NCBI RefSeq assembly: GCF_010548375.1
Contig: NZ_JAAGLY010000024.1
Span: forward strand, 1 to 64,000
Length of the DNA stretch: 64,000 bases
Source: Streptomyces sp. SID13726
GTDB taxonomy: Bacteria > Actinomycetota > Actinomycetes > Streptomycetales > Streptomycetaceae
Direction of reading: 5' to 3'
The position numbers were made by a program, and so were the translations under genes. Below, piece after piece: positions 1-8,296 of the stretch (position 1 is its first letter; every line of letters begins with the position of its first letter). Below the pieces are notes generated by a model. That model was not told the DNA's origin. It saw only the letters and a list, made by a program, of their open reading frames with translations, and did no database searches.

Positions 1-1072
1 GGGGTCCTGGGCCGATGGGCACCTGGGCGCCGGCGAGCCGGACGGGGCCGGTGTCGGGGGCGCCGACGGGGACGGGCGCGGGCGGCAGCGGGTCGTAGGA
101 GGGCGGCGGCGGTACGACGGCGGCGGGGCGCCCGCCTCCGCTGCGGCCGCCGGGACCGGCCTGCGTGGTGGGCGTACGACCACCCCGGCGGGCCTCGATC
201 ATGGCCACGGCCTTCTCGGGCAGCCACGCCGACGCCGTACCGCTGTCGTCGGAGCCGGAGCCGAAGAGGTGGGGGGCCAGCTGGGCCTGGAGGTCGGCCG
301 GGTTGGGGCGGCCGATGGCCTCCATCTGCATGAGGGACTCGATCAGCGGCCGCAGCTCGTCCGGGAGGCCCTCCAGGTCGGGGCCCTCACGCAGCAGCAT
401 GAAGACCGTCTCGACCGGGTTGGCGCCGTGGAAGGGCGGGTGCCCCGTGGCGGCGAAGACCAGCATGGAGCCGAGCGAGAAGACGTCGCTTGCGCCGGTG
501 ACGCTGCGGGAGTCCTTGGCCTGCTCGGGGGACATATAGGCGGGGGTGCCGACGGCGACGTTCGTCATCGTCAAACGGGTGTTCGAGACGCCGGACGCGA
601 TGCCGAAGTCGATGACCCGGGGGCCGTCCTCCACGACGAGGACGTTGGAGGGCTTGAGGTCGCGGTGGACGAGACCGGCGCCGTGGATGGACTGGAGGGC
701 CTCCGCGACGCCCGCCGCGAGCCAGCGCACCGCCTGGGCCGGGAGCGGCCCGCAGTCGTTCACTATCTCTTCGAGGGAGGGCGCGGGGACGTACGCGGTG
801 GCCAGCCAGGGCACGGCCGCGCGCGGGTCGGCGTCGACCACGGCCGCCGTGTAGAAGCCGGAGACCGCCCGGGCCGCCTCCACCTCACGGGTGAAGCGGA
901 CCCGGAAGAGCTGGTCCTCGGCGAGCTCCGTGCGCACCGTCTTGATCGCCACCCGCCGGCCCGAAGCCGAGCGCGCGAGATAGACCAGCCCCATGCCGCC
1001 GGCACCCAGCCGTCCCAGCACCTCGAACGGCCCGATCCTGCGCGGATCGTGCTGCGTCAGCTGATCCACCAC
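1..1072 (-). CDS. Serine/threonine protein kinase, N-terminal part (runs off the left edge)
   Basis: Cytoplasmic Hanks-type kinase domain that would phosphorylate Ser/Thr on partner proteins. About 357 residues are visible and the C-terminus lies outside the window. Reading from a GTG at 1072 (GGGAGG upstream), I see the glycine-rich loop GRLGAGGMGLVY, the ATP-binding lysine in VAIK, the catalytic loop VHRDLKPSN, the metal-binding DFG and the activation-segment end GTPAYMSPEQA. The domain ends around residue 270 and passes into a Gly/Pro-rich linker (VVPPPPSYDPLPP). That layout is usual for Streptomyces receptor kinases, so a membrane segment and sensor domain probably follow, but they are not in view. 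A second GTG directly after the first could also start it. The upstream 170 bp to the VOC gene hold no clear terminator. Confidence 0.9.
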   Translation of the reverse strand, partial: MVDQLTQHDPRRIGPFEVLGRLGAGGMGLVYLARSASGRRVAIKTVRTELAEDQLFRVRFTREVEAARAVSGFYTAAVVDADPRAAVPWLATAYVPAPSLEEIVNDCGPLPAQAVRWLAAGVAEALQSIHGAGLVHRDLKPSNVLVVEDGPRVIDFGIASGVSNTRLTMTNVAVGTPAYMSPEQAKDSRSVTGASDVFSLGSMLVFAATGHPPFHGANPVETVFMLLREGPDLEGLPDELRPLIESLMQMEAIGRPNPADLQAQLAPHLFGSGSDDSGTASAWLPEKAVAMIEARRGGRTPTTQAGPGGRSGGGRPAAVVPPPPSYDPLPPAPVPVGAPDTGPVRLAGAQVPIGPGP

Positions 1073-1243
1073 TCTGCCTGCCACCTCCCCGTACGGGCCC
1101 CGTCAACCCACATAGTCACGCGACCCCGTGCAGCGTCTCACCACCGCACCGCCATGGCGGCACGCAACCCTGATTCTTCCTGGCCGGAGGCCTGGTTGCG
1201 AACCCGGCCCCAAATGGGGTGTCTCCCATCAAAGCGGTACCTT

Positions 1244-1987
1244 CTACCACCCGGACCGCTCCATGATGGCGAACGACGCCCCTTGATTGTCCGTGACGAC
1301 GGCCACTTTCCCGTACGACGTCTCGAATGGCGGCGCCTGCACCCGCCCCCCGAGACGGCTGACCGTCCCGAGCGCGGCCTCGCAGTCCTCCACCCCGAAG
1401 TGGACGAGGAAGTGCGGCGGCATCTCGGCCGGGAACACGTCGGCGACGGGGGCGCGGCCGAAGTCGGGGCGGGCCTCGGGTCCGAACAGGGCGTCGTGGA
1501 AGAGCCCGCCGTAGAAGGTGTTGGCGGCCTCGGTGTCCCGGGCGTACAGCTCGGCCCAGGCGAAGGCGCCGGGCTCGTGCCGCCGGCCGAAGCCCTGGTG
1601 CCGACCGGGCTCCCAGAGGGCGAAGACGGCCCCCTCCGGGTCGGTGACCAGCGCGGACGTACCCAGCTCCGCGACCGGCACAGGCGCGGTCACGACCTGT
1701 CCGCCGGCCGCCCAGATCCGGTCGGCGAGGCCCTCGATATCCGGGGTGGCGAAGTACACCGTCCACACCGTGGGCATCCGCCCGTCCGTCTTGTGGGCGA
1801 GCGCGGCGACCGGCTCACCCCTGAGATGCGCCCATACGGCACCCCCGTGGGCGTCCTTGAACGTCCATCCGAACAGCTCACCGTAGAACCGCCGCCCGGC
1901 GGCCACGTCGGGAAGCTGCGCGTCCACCCAGCAGGGGACGCCCTCGGCGTATCCCGTTCCGTCTGCGGATGCCCTGTTTTCGGCCAT
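1244..1987 (-). CDS. VOC (glyoxalase/bleomycin-resistance fold) family protein, two-domain
   Basis: A 247-residue protein with two tandem vicinal-oxygen-chelate modules (about residues 8-120 and 130-247). Each carries the typical pattern of RRFYGELFGW or ANTFYGGLF early and GAVFALWEPG or GASFAIMERSG late. Members bind a divalent metal or a small hydrophobic ligand; the substrate cannot be told here. The start at ATG 1987 (MAENRAS) is preferred because the residues further upstream are basic and lack the fold, although the ribosome site is weak. It is divergent from the TetR gene at 2111, leaving about 120 bp of shared promoter. The TetR could regulate it, but no palindrome was seen that would prove this. 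Confidence 0.8.
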   Translation of the reverse strand: MAENRASADGTGYAEGVPCWVDAQLPDVAAGRRFYGELFGWTFKDAHGGAVWAHLRGEPVAALAHKTDGRMPTVWTVYFATPDIEGLADRIWAAGGQVVTAPVPVAELGTSALVTDPEGAVFALWEPGRHQGFGRRHEPGAFAWAELYARDTEAANTFYGGLFHDALFGPEARPDFGRAPVADVFPAEMPPHFLVHFGVEDCEAALGTVSRLGGRVQAPPFETSYGKVAVVTDNQGASFAIMERSGW

Positions 1988-2110
1988 ACCGTCAAAGTAA
2001 CGGCGACGCACGCACCCCGCAGGACCAGGCACACCCGCCTCTCGGCCCTCGTGCACCCCATTTGCAGTCGGCCGAATCGCGCTCCGATCACCCCTCGGTA
2101 AGCTGACGGC

Positions 2111-2758
2111 ATGACAGGACAAGTGCGTACCGTCGACGGCCGTGTGGCCGGTCGGCGTGGGCAGGCGACCCGGCAGAAGCTGCTCGACTGCCTCAGCGAG
2201 ATGCTCAGCTCCTCCCCTTACCGGGACGTCAAGGTCATCGATGTCGCCCGGAAGGCGGGGACTTCACCCGCGACCTTCTACCAGTACTTCCCGGACGTCG
2301 AGGGCGCCGTCCTGGAGATCGCCGAGCAAATGGCCACCGAGGGCGCCGGGTTGACCGAGCTGCTGGCGGGCCGGTCGTGGGTCGGCAAGGCCGGCTGGCA
2401 GACCGCGCAGGAACTCGTGGACGGTTTCCTGGAGTTCTGGCGCAAGAACGACGCGATCCTTCGGGTCGTCGACTTGGGCGCCGCCGAGGGCGACAAGCGC
2501 TTCTACAAACTCCGTATGAAGATCCTCAACTCCGTGAACAACTCCCTCGCGGACGCGGTCGCCGAGCTCCAGTCCAAGGGCAAGGTCGACAAGGACGTCA
2601 ACCCGGCCGCGGTCGCGGGTTCACTCGTCGCGATGCTCGCGGCGGTGGCCTCGCACCAGAAGGGCTTCCAGACGTGGGGCGTGAAGCAGGCTGAACTCAA
2701 GCCGAACCTCGCGCTGTTGGTGCACCTGGGCGTGACGGGCAAGAAGCCGACGAAGTAG
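2111..2758 (+). CDS. TetR-family transcriptional regulator
   Basis: A 215-residue TetR-type repressor. The N-terminal helix-turn-helix is clear (ATRQKLLDCLSEML, then VIDVARKAGTSPATFYQYF at about residues 40-58). The ligand-binding part (65-200) is all-helical and too divergent to name an effector. It sits at the edge of the acyl-CoA island, divergent from the VOC gene and convergent with the first island operon. This makes it a candidate for the repressor that reads the shared TCTGAC/CCGTCAG palindrome. A partial match, GCTGACGGCATGACAG, overlaps its own start codon and might allow weak autoregulation. A second TetR gene (58715-59329) is the other candidate in the window. The link to the regulon is inference. 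Confidence 0.88.
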   Translation: MTGQVRTVDGRVAGRRGQATRQKLLDCLSEMLSSSPYRDVKVIDVARKAGTSPATFYQYFPDVEGAVLEIAEQMATEGAGLTELLAGRSWVGKAGWQTAQELVDGFLEFWRKNDAILRVVDLGAAEGDKRFYKLRMKILNSVNNSLADAVAELQSKGKVDKDVNPAAVAGSLVAMLAAVASHQKGFQTWGVKQAELKPNLALLVHLGVTGKKPTK

Positions 2759-2780
2759 GCCCTTCCCGAGTCCTGTCTGG

Positions 2781-2814
2781 CAGGCGGCTGTTCACCCGGG
2801 TGGACGGCCGCCTG
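2781..2814. terminator. Hairpin between convergent genes (likely bidirectional terminator)
   Basis: Perfect 8-bp arms CAGGCGGC and GCCGCCTG enclose an 18-nt, partly self-complementary loop centred on ACCCGGGT. It lies between the TetR stop (2758) and the stop of the convergent nitroreductase-family gene (2830). There is no T-run, as is usual for Streptomyces terminators. Confidence 0.6.
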
Positions 2815-2829
2815 TCGTGCGTCCAAGGG

Positions 2830-3300
2830 TCACTTACGGGTGATCCTGAAGAGCCGTATCTCCCGTTCGACCCGGGCCTGGTAGGTGGCGTACGGCGGCC
2901 AGAAGGCCAGCGCGGTCTTCCATACGGCCGCCCGCTCCTCCCCCGTCAGCAGGGCCGCCGTGACCGGGATGTCCGCGCCCTTCCAGCTGACCTCGGCGTC
3001 CGGGTGGGCGAGGAGGTTGGCGGTCCAGGCGGGGTGCCCCTCGCGGCCGAAGTTGGAGCCGATGAGGATCCAGGTGCGGCCGGGCTCCTCGGGCATGCAG
3101 GCGAGCGGTGTCCGGCGCGGCACCCCGCTCCTGGCCCCGGTCGCGGTGAGGATCACCCCCGGCAGCATCTGGGCGCTCAGCAGCACCCTGCCCCGGGTGA
3201 GCCGGTGCACGGCCCGGTCCAGGGCCGGGATCACATGCGGGGCCACCTTGGCGAAGCCGCGCGTGGAGGACACCTTCTGGACGACCCTCGTACCGATCAC
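2830..3300 (-). CDS. F420/deazaflavin-dependent nitroreductase-family oxidoreductase
   Basis: A 156-residue split-barrel protein of the Ddn-like family, which uses coenzyme F420 (or sometimes FMN) for two-electron reductions. Visible family marks are TRGRVLLSAQMLPG, ILTATGARSGVPRRTPLACM, ILIGSNFGREGHPAWTANLLAHPDAEV and the final ATYQARVEREIRLFRI. The start ATG at 3300 overlaps the stop of the upstream acyl-CoA dehydrogenase by 4 bp (ATGA), so the two are translationally coupled. The operon promoter at about 4577 carries the island palindrome. Coupling to a dehydrogenase suggests reduction of an unsaturated intermediate, but the substrate is unknown. Confidence 0.85.
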   Translation of the reverse strand: MIGTRVVQKVSSTRGFAKVAPHVIPALDRAVHRLTRGRVLLSAQMLPGVILTATGARSGVPRRTPLACMPEEPGRTWILIGSNFGREGHPAWTANLLAHPDAEVSWKGADIPVTAALLTGEERAAVWKTALAFWPPYATYQARVEREIRLFRITRK

Positions 3301-4577
3301 ACCGCCACCTCCGTCGCCCGCTCGAACAGCCCTGCCGCGTCGGCGGCATGGGCCCTGAGCCGGTGCGCGGGCCCGAACAGCAGCTCGTCACCGGCGGCCC
3401 GCTTGAAGTACAGATGCGCCTCGTGCTCCCAGGTGAACCCGATGCCCCCGTGCAGCTGGATCCCCTCGGCGGCGGCCGTGCGCAGCGCTTCGAGGGCCTG
3501 CGCGAGGGCAAGCCCGCCGACCCGCTGCTCGCCCTGGCCGACGGCCCAGGCGGCGAAGTAGGCGGCGGAACGGGCCGCCTGGAGCTGTACGTACACGTCG
3601 GCCAGCCGGTGCTTGACCGCCTGGAACGACCCGACGGGCCGCCCGAACTGCTCCCGCTGCCCGACGTACCCGACGGTCAGCTCCAGCGCCCGGTCGGCGG
3701 CCCCGACGGCCTCGCAGGCGAGGACGGCGGCGGCGGTGTCTCCGACGTGGGCGAGTGCGGCGGGTACGTCGGCTGCGGGGGCGGGGGCGGTGGCGTTGCG
3801 GTTGCCGTTGGAGCCGTTGGGGTTGCCGTCGCTGTCGCCACTGCCGCTGCCGCCGTCGCTGTCGCTGCCGCTGTCGCTGTCGCCCAGCAACTCGGCTTCG
3901 ACGTCCCGGAGTTGCACCCGGGCCTGGGGGCGAGTCGCGTCCAGCGCGGTCTGCCGGGTGCGGACGAGGCCGGGGGCGTCGCCGGGGACGAGGAAGAGGA
4001 GCGTGCGGGAGCGGGCGAACCCACCGGCGTGCGCGGCGACGAGCAGGAGACCGGCGCTGTGCCCGTCGAGGACCTGGTCGACCTGGCCGTAGAGCCGCCA
4101 GCCCGCCCCCGCGCGCCGGGCCTGGACCCCGCCCGCGCGCCCTCCGCCCGCCCAGTCGCCCCGGTTGTCCCCGGTCAGCCCGAGCGCCGTGCCCGGCGGT
4201 ACGGCGAGCGTGGCGGTCAGGGCGCCGGAGGCGAGGCGGGGCAGCAGGTCGGCGCGCTGTGCCTCGGTGCCCAGGGCCCGAACGAGCGGCACGGTGAGCA
4301 CGGCGGTGGCCAGCAGCGGCGAGGGGGCGAGGACGCGGCCCGTCTCCTCGCAGGCCAGCGCCAGTTCGGTCGCCGAGCAGCCGACACCGCCGTACGCCTC
4401 GGGGACCGCCAGTCCCGGCAGACCGAGCTGCCCGGCGAGGGCCCGCCACAGCGCGGGGTCGTGGCCTGCCGGGGTCTCCGTGGCCGCGCGCAGCTCCTTC
4501 GGCCCGCAGCGCTTGCGCAACAGCTCTCTCAAGGTCCGCCGGATCTCGTCCTGTTCGGCGGTGAACCGTGCGTCCAT
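3297..4577 (-). CDS. Acyl-CoA dehydrogenase, short-type subunit with acidic Ser/Gly/Asn linker
   Basis: FAD-dependent alpha,beta-dehydrogenase of acyl-CoA thioesters, 426 residues. The N-terminal helical domain spans 1-125 (GLAVPEAYGGVGCSATELALACEETGR would fit the family core) and the C-terminal helical domain 270-426 ends with GGIGFTWEHEAHLYFKRA. That ending is typical of the shorter partner in actinobacterial heteromeric dehydrogenases of the steroid-catabolic FadE type. The central beta domain is poorly conserved. Residues about 232-268 form an unusual Asp/Ser/Gly/Asn tract coded by GACAGC-like repeats (3773-3884). First gene of an operon with the nitroreductase; the palindrome lies 17 bp upstream of the start. 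A partner subunit is not adjacent; the long-type enzyme at 27054 is a candidate. Confidence 0.87.
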   Translation of the reverse strand: MDARFTAEQDEIRRTLRELLRKRCGPKELRAATETPAGHDPALWRALAGQLGLPGLAVPEAYGGVGCSATELALACEETGRVLAPSPLLATAVLTVPLVRALGTEAQRADLLPRLASGALTATLAVPPGTALGLTGDNRGDWAGGGRAGGVQARRAGAGWRLYGQVDQVLDGHSAGLLLVAAHAGGFARSRTLLFLVPGDAPGLVRTRQTALDATRPQARVQLRDVEAELLGDSDSGSDSDGGSGSGDSDGNPNGSNGNRNATAPAPAADVPAALAHVGDTAAAVLACEAVGAADRALELTVGYVGQREQFGRPVGSFQAVKHRLADVYVQLQAARSAAYFAAWAVGQGEQRVGGLALAQALEALRTAAAEGIQLHGGIGFTWEHEAHLYFKRAAGDELLFGPAHRLRAHAADAAGLFERATEVAV

Positions 4578-4593
4578 GGCTCTTCCCTCCCGA

Positions 4594-4610
4594 TCTGACG
4601 GTCCGTCATA
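4594..4610. promoter_or_regulatory. Regulon palindrome, site 1
   Basis: TCTGACGGTCCGTCATA, in the 76-bp gap between the divergent acyl-CoA dehydrogenase (start 4577) and the thiolase-fold gene (start 4654). It could control both. One of eight copies with the core CTGAC-N4-CGTCAG, all in catabolic-island promoters. Confidence 0.75.
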
Positions 4611-4653
4611 TTAGGAGCGCCCGCACCAGTTGCACAGAGGCAGGAGCCCCCTC

Positions 4654-5823
4654 ATGCCCCCCAGCCGCCGGAAAGTCGCGATCACCGGTGTGGCCCTCTC
4701 CGAATGCGGCCGCGTGGACGACACGTCCCCCTACGCCCTGCACGCCCAGGCCGCCCGCGGGGCGCTCGCCGACGCCGGCCTGGACCGCTCCCTGATCGAC
4801 GGCCTGGCCTCCACCGGCACCGGCCTGCTCGCCCCCGCCGAGGTCGCCGAGTACCTGGGCCTGCGCCCCACCTGGGTCGACTCGACGTCGGTGGGCGGCT
4901 CGACCTGGGAGGTGATGGCGGCACACGCGGCCGACGCGATAGCCGCGGGCCACGCGAACGCCGTCCTCCTGGTCTACGGCTCCACGGCCCGCGCCGACAT
5001 CAGGGCGGGCCGCCGCACCGGCACCCTCTCCTTCGGCGCCCGGGGCCCGCTCCAGTTCGAGGTGCCGTACGGTCACACCCTGATCGCCAAGTACGCGATG
5101 GCCGCCCGCCGCCACATGATCGAACACGGCACGACGATCGAGCAGTTGGCGGAGGTCGCGGTGCAGGCGCGCGCGAACGCCGCCCTCAACCCGGAGGCGA
5201 TGTTCCGCGACCCGATCACCGTGGACGACGTCCTGTCCGGCGAGATGATCGCGGACCCCTTCACCAAGCTGCACTGCTGCATCCGCTCCGACGGCGGCGC
5301 GGCGGTGCTGCTGGTGGCCGAGGAGTACGTACGGGACTGCCGTACCGCCCCCGTCTGGGTGCTCGGCACCGGCGAGCACGTCTCGCACGTCAGCATGTCC
5401 GAGTGGCCGGACTTCACGGTGTCCCCGGCGGCGGTGAGCGGACGGCTGGCCTTCGAGCGGGCCGGGGTCCGGCCCGAGGAGATCGAACTCGCCGAGATCT
5501 ACGACGCGTTCACCTACATGACGCTGGTGACGCTGGAGGACCTGGGGTTCTGCGCGAAGGGCGAGGGCGGTTCCTTCGTGGAGAAGGGACGGCTGAAGGT
5601 CGAGGGCGGTGAGCTGCCGGTGAACACCGACGGAGGCGGACTCTCCGCCCAACACCCCGGAATGCGGGGGCTGTTCCTGCTCGTGGAGGCCGTACGGCAG
5701 CTGCGCGGGGAGGCGGGGGCACGGCAGGTGCGGCGCCGGGACGGGTCGGCGCCGGGGCTCGCGGTGGCGTCGGGGACGGGGGGCTGGTTCTGCTCGTCGG
5801 GGACGGTGGTGCTGGGCCGTTAG
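4654..5823 (+). CDS. Thiolase-fold lipid-transfer protein (Ltp2-like aldolase/thiolase)
   Basis: A 389-residue thiolase-superfamily protein. The N-terminal nucleophile region reads VDSTSVGGSTWEVMAAHAADAI and has no cysteine where true thiolases carry one. The C-terminal marks remain: CIRSDGGAA, ELAEIYDAF, GGGLSAQHPGMRG and SGTGGWFCSSG. This is the pattern of the Ltp2/SCPx group. The mycobacterial Ltp2 is known to act with a DUF35 protein as a retro-aldolase in steroid side-chain removal. A DUF35 gene is present at 8438. The start at 4654 has AGGAG 8 nt upstream; an in-frame TTG at 4630 does not. The gene is probably regulated through site 1. Assignment to aldolase rather than thiolase chemistry is inference from the missing cysteine. 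Confidence 0.85.
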   Translation: MPPSRRKVAITGVALSECGRVDDTSPYALHAQAARGALADAGLDRSLIDGLASTGTGLLAPAEVAEYLGLRPTWVDSTSVGGSTWEVMAAHAADAIAAGHANAVLLVYGSTARADIRAGRRTGTLSFGARGPLQFEVPYGHTLIAKYAMAARRHMIEHGTTIEQLAEVAVQARANAALNPEAMFRDPITVDDVLSGEMIADPFTKLHCCIRSDGGAAVLLVAEEYVRDCRTAPVWVLGTGEHVSHVSMSEWPDFTVSPAAVSGRLAFERAGVRPEEIELAEIYDAFTYMTLVTLEDLGFCAKGEGGSFVEKGRLKVEGGELPVNTDGGGLSAQHPGMRGLFLLVEAVRQLRGEAGARQVRRRDGSAPGLAVASGTGGWFCSSGTVVLGR

Positions 5824-5846
5824 GGCGCGCACCGCTCACTGTGCCG

Positions 5847-5974
5847 ATGCGGCGGCGGTACGAGTCCGACGGCACCGTGCGGATCACGGCGACGGCAAGG
5901 CGGTCGGCCACGTCGACTTCGCGTGGAAGGACCACGGCGAGCAGGCCGTCGTACGGATGCGGCCCGAAAGGTAG
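5847..5974 (+). pseudogene. Possible gene remnant
   Basis: Between the thiolase and PNPOx-like genes, two frames in succession show coding-like sequence: RRYESDGTVRIT in one, then DGKAVGHVDFAWKDHGEQ running to a TAG at 5974 in another. Codon use in the second part is typical of real genes here. It looks like the worn-out end of a small gene with a frameshift. I do not recognise the family. Confidence 0.25.
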
Positions 5975-6004
5975 GTGTCCTCGGACCTCGGTACCGTCTG
6001 AGGC

Positions 6005-6670
6005 ATGGCAACGGATCTTCACGAGCTGCTCAGGTCACTGCGGGTGTGGGACCCGGAGGTCACCTCCCTGCCCGCCCTCGACCCGGACTCCGCGCCCGCG
6101 ACCCCGCTGGAGCTGTTCGCCGCCTGGTTCACGGAGGCGGTGGCGGCCGGGCAGACCGAGCCGCACACCATGTCCCTGGCCACGGCGGACACGGAGGGCC
6201 GGCCCGACGTACGGACCGTGATGCTGCACGGCGCCGACGCGGACGGCTGGGCCTTCGCGAGCCACGCGCGCAGCCGCAAGGGCGGACACCTGGCGGGACG
6301 GCCCTACGCCGCCCTCGGCTTCTACTGGCCGGTGCTGGGCCGCCAGGTACGGGTGCGGGGGCCGGTGACCGCGGCCCCCTCCACGGAGGCCCAGGCGGAC
6401 CTGCACGCCCGCTCGACCGGCGCCCTGGCCGCCGCGCTCACCGGCCGCCAGAGCGAAGTCCTGGGCTCGCTCGGGGAGTTGGCGCGGGCGTCGGAGGAGT
6501 CCTGGGAGCGGGCGCAGCGAGATCCCGCCGCGCCGGTCGCGTCCTGGACGCTGTACCGGCTGGCGCCGGAGGCGGTGGAGTTCTTCCAGGGCGACGAGCG
6601 CAGGCGGCACGTACGGCTCAACTACCTTCGTACGGCGGACGGTTGGGCTCAGGAACTGCTCTGGCCCTGA
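6005..6670 (+). CDS. Pyridoxamine 5'-phosphate oxidase-like flavoprotein
   Basis: A 221-residue FMN-binding split-barrel protein of the PdxH superfamily. It has PHTMSLATADTEGRPDVRTV, FASHARSRKGGHL, ALGFYWPVLGRQVRVRGPV and the C-terminal block VEFFQGDERRRHVRL, laid out as in PdxH. The window also contains a more canonical pdxH (56673-57344), and this one deviates at substrate-contact segments (for example MLHGADADGWAF). It may therefore act on a different flavin or pyridoxine-related substrate. Its last 22 bp overlap the 3' end of the convergent acetyltransferase gene. The start ATG at 6005 is the first in frame; the ribosome site is weak. Confidence 0.8.
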   Translation: MATDLHELLRSLRVWDPEVTSLPALDPDSAPATPLELFAAWFTEAVAAGQTEPHTMSLATADTEGRPDVRTVMLHGADADGWAFASHARSRKGGHLAGRPYAALGFYWPVLGRQVRVRGPVTAAPSTEAQADLHARSTGALAAALTGRQSEVLGSLGELARASEESWERAQRDPAAPVASWTLYRLAPEAVEFFQGDERRRHVRLNYLRTADGWAQELLWP

Positions 6671-7617
6671 AAGTCGTACACCGCGAAGTCCGCCACCGGC
6701 CGGTAACCGATGCGCTGGTACAGGCCGTTGCTGGTCGGGTTGGCCAGGTCGGTGAAGAGCAGCACCTCCTCGGCGCCCCGCTCCCGGGCGACCCGGCTGA
6801 CCTCGGCGGTGACGGCCCCGGCGTGCCCTCGGCCGCGCAGCGGGGCCGGGGTGTACACCGGCGCCACCCGGATCTGCCCGGCGACCAGCGGGGTGAGCCC
6901 GGCCATGGAGACGGGGGTGCCGTCCGGGGCCTCCCAGAGGGCGACACCGTCGTAGGCGAGCCGGGTGTCCGCCCAGGACCCGGCGCGCACGGGGTCCTTC
7001 TCGTCCTCCCCGATGTCCCGGACGAACTCGCCGAACCAGCGCACCAGCAGCTCCCGGTCGCCCGGCCCGGCGATCCTGGCCCGTCCTGCGGGCGCGGGCC
7101 GCGGCACGCTCAGCTCGCCGAGCCGGTACAGCCGCTGCCGCTGGTACGGCACGGCCACGGCCCCGGTGCGGCGCGCCCACGCCTCGGCGAACCGGCCGGC
7201 GGTCCCGGCCTCGGCGCTTACCCCGGGCACGTCCTGGCCCAGGGCCGCCAGATGCGCGGCGAGGGCTTCGGCCCGCTCGGCGGTCAGCGGCGACAGGTAC
7301 AGCCGGTACGGCGGCGTCCGGAAGTACGCCCCGCACACCTCCCCGCCCTCCGCCAGCAGCCCGAACACGGGCGCGGCACTGCCGTACGCGTGCAGCCCGC
7401 GCGTGCGCAGCCCCTCGGTCACGGTGAGCAGGACGGTGTGCAGGTCCGGCCGTGAGCGCAGGAAGGCTCCGCCGCGGGCGAGGAACTCGTCGAGGTCCTC
7501 GGTGGTGTGCCAGGGGTCCCCGGTGGAGTGCCAGGGGTCCCCGGCGGGGTGCCAGGCGTCCCCGGCGGGGTGCCAGGGGCCCTCGGCCGAGTGCCGGTCG
7601 TCGGGAAGCGTGGTCAT
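6649..7617 (-). CDS. GNAT-family N-acetyltransferase with N-terminal heptad repeats
   Basis: A 322-residue GNAT protein. The acetyl-CoA binding fold is in the C-terminal half: RVAPVYTPAPLRGRGHAGAVTAEVSR is the motif-A region (R/Q-x-x-G-x-G/A) and LFTDLANPTSNGLYQRIGYRPV is motif B. The N-terminal half is a divergent GNAT-like domain. Residues about 13-42 are four copies of a 7-residue repeat (WHPAGDA, WHPAGDP, WHSTGDP, WHTTEDL), coded by an exact 21-bp tandem repeat. Substrate unknown. It ends inside the 3' end of the PNPOx-like gene (22-bp convergent overlap). Confidence 0.83.
   Translation of the reverse strand: MTTLPDDRHSAEGPWHPAGDAWHPAGDPWHSTGDPWHTTEDLDEFLARGGAFLRSRPDLHTVLLTVTEGLRTRGLHAYGSAAPVFGLLAEGGEVCGAYFRTPPYRLYLSPLTAERAEALAAHLAALGQDVPGVSAEAGTAGRFAEAWARRTGAVAVPYQRQRLYRLGELSVPRPAPAGRARIAGPGDRELLVRWFGEFVRDIGEDEKDPVRAGSWADTRLAYDGVALWEAPDGTPVSMAGLTPLVAGQIRVAPVYTPAPLRGRGHAGAVTAEVSRVARERGAEEVLLFTDLANPTSNGLYQRIGYRPVADFAVYDFQGQSSS
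7507..7590. repeat. 21-bp tandem repeat, four copies
   Basis: Four near-identical units beginning GTGCCAGGGGTCCCCGG lie inside the 5' end of the acetyltransferase gene. Each encodes one Trp-His heptad. The unit is a multiple of three, so copy-number change keeps the frame. Confidence 0.9.
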
Positions 7618-7657
7618 GCTCCATGGTGCTGCGCGACCGGGCCCAGGCGCCCGCGAA

Positions 7658-8296
7658 TTACGCCGGGGCCGGGGCTGGATCCGGGTCCGGCTCCGGCTCT
7701 GGGTCCGTGGCCAGCCGCGCGTGCAGGTGCACGTCCCGGAAGGTGTCGCGTCGGCCCGCCTCGAACATCGCGCCCCGCAGTGTGCCCTCGTAGCGGAAGC
7801 CGCAGTGCTCGGCGACGCGGCAGGAGGCCTCGTGGCCGAGGGCGTGGCCCAGTTCCAGGCGGTGCAGGCCGAGGTCGGTCAGGGCCCAGGGGGTGGCGAG
7901 GCGCAGGGCGCGGGTGGCGACGCCGTGGCCGCGGGCCTCGGGGAGCACCCAGTAGCCGACGCGGGCGGTGCGGAAGACGTGGTCGATCAGGTTGACGCCG
8001 AGGTGCCCGAGCGTCGTACCGCTCGACTCGTCCGTGATCCGGTACGACACGCTCGTGCCCTGAGCCGCCTGCTCGGCCCTGCGCCGGATGGCGTCCCGGG
8101 CGCCGTCGAGGTCGTGGATCGGGGTGAGGGGGGTGTTCCAGCGTCCGAACTCGGGGTCCAGGGCGGCGCGCAGCCAGTCCTGGACCTGGGCGTCGGATTC
8201 GGCGTCCCAGGAGCTCAGGCGCAGGCCGTGGCCGTGCAGCGGGGCGAAGGGTCGTATCAGGTGCTCGTCGTCGACATCGGTCATCCGCCCATTCAA
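7658..8296 (-). CDS. GNAT-family N-acetyltransferase (RimJ/RimL type)
   Basis: A 212-residue acetyltransferase of the ribosomal-protein-acetylase-like branch. It shows LRLSSWDAESDAQVQDWL, YRITDESSGTTLGHLGVNLID, GYWVLPEARGHGVATRALRLA (acetyl-CoA binding) and LHRLELGHALGHEASCRVAEHCGFRYEG in the usual order. The C-terminus is a Pro/Glu/Asp/Ala dipeptide tail (EPEPDPDPAPAPA) coded by a short repeat. ATG 8296 or ATG 8284 could start it. The neighbouring acetyltransferase reads the same way but is unrelated in its N-terminus. The acceptor substrate is unknown. Confidence 0.82.
   Translation of the reverse strand: MNGRMTDVDDEHLIRPFAPLHGHGLRLSSWDAESDAQVQDWLRAALDPEFGRWNTPLTPIHDLDGARDAIRRRAEQAAQGTSVSYRITDESSGTTLGHLGVNLIDHVFRTARVGYWVLPEARGHGVATRALRLATPWALTDLGLHRLELGHALGHEASCRVAEHCGFRYEGTLRGAMFEAGRRDTFRDVHLHARLATDPEPEPDPDPAPAPA

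Noticed and set aside
2104..2119. GCTGACGGCATGACAG over the TetR start codon as an operator
   Set aside because: Only the left arm matches the consensus; kept as a remark, not called.
4606..5832. Long antisense frame over the thiolase-fold gene
   Set aside because: No recognisable domain and reverse of a clear coding sequence.
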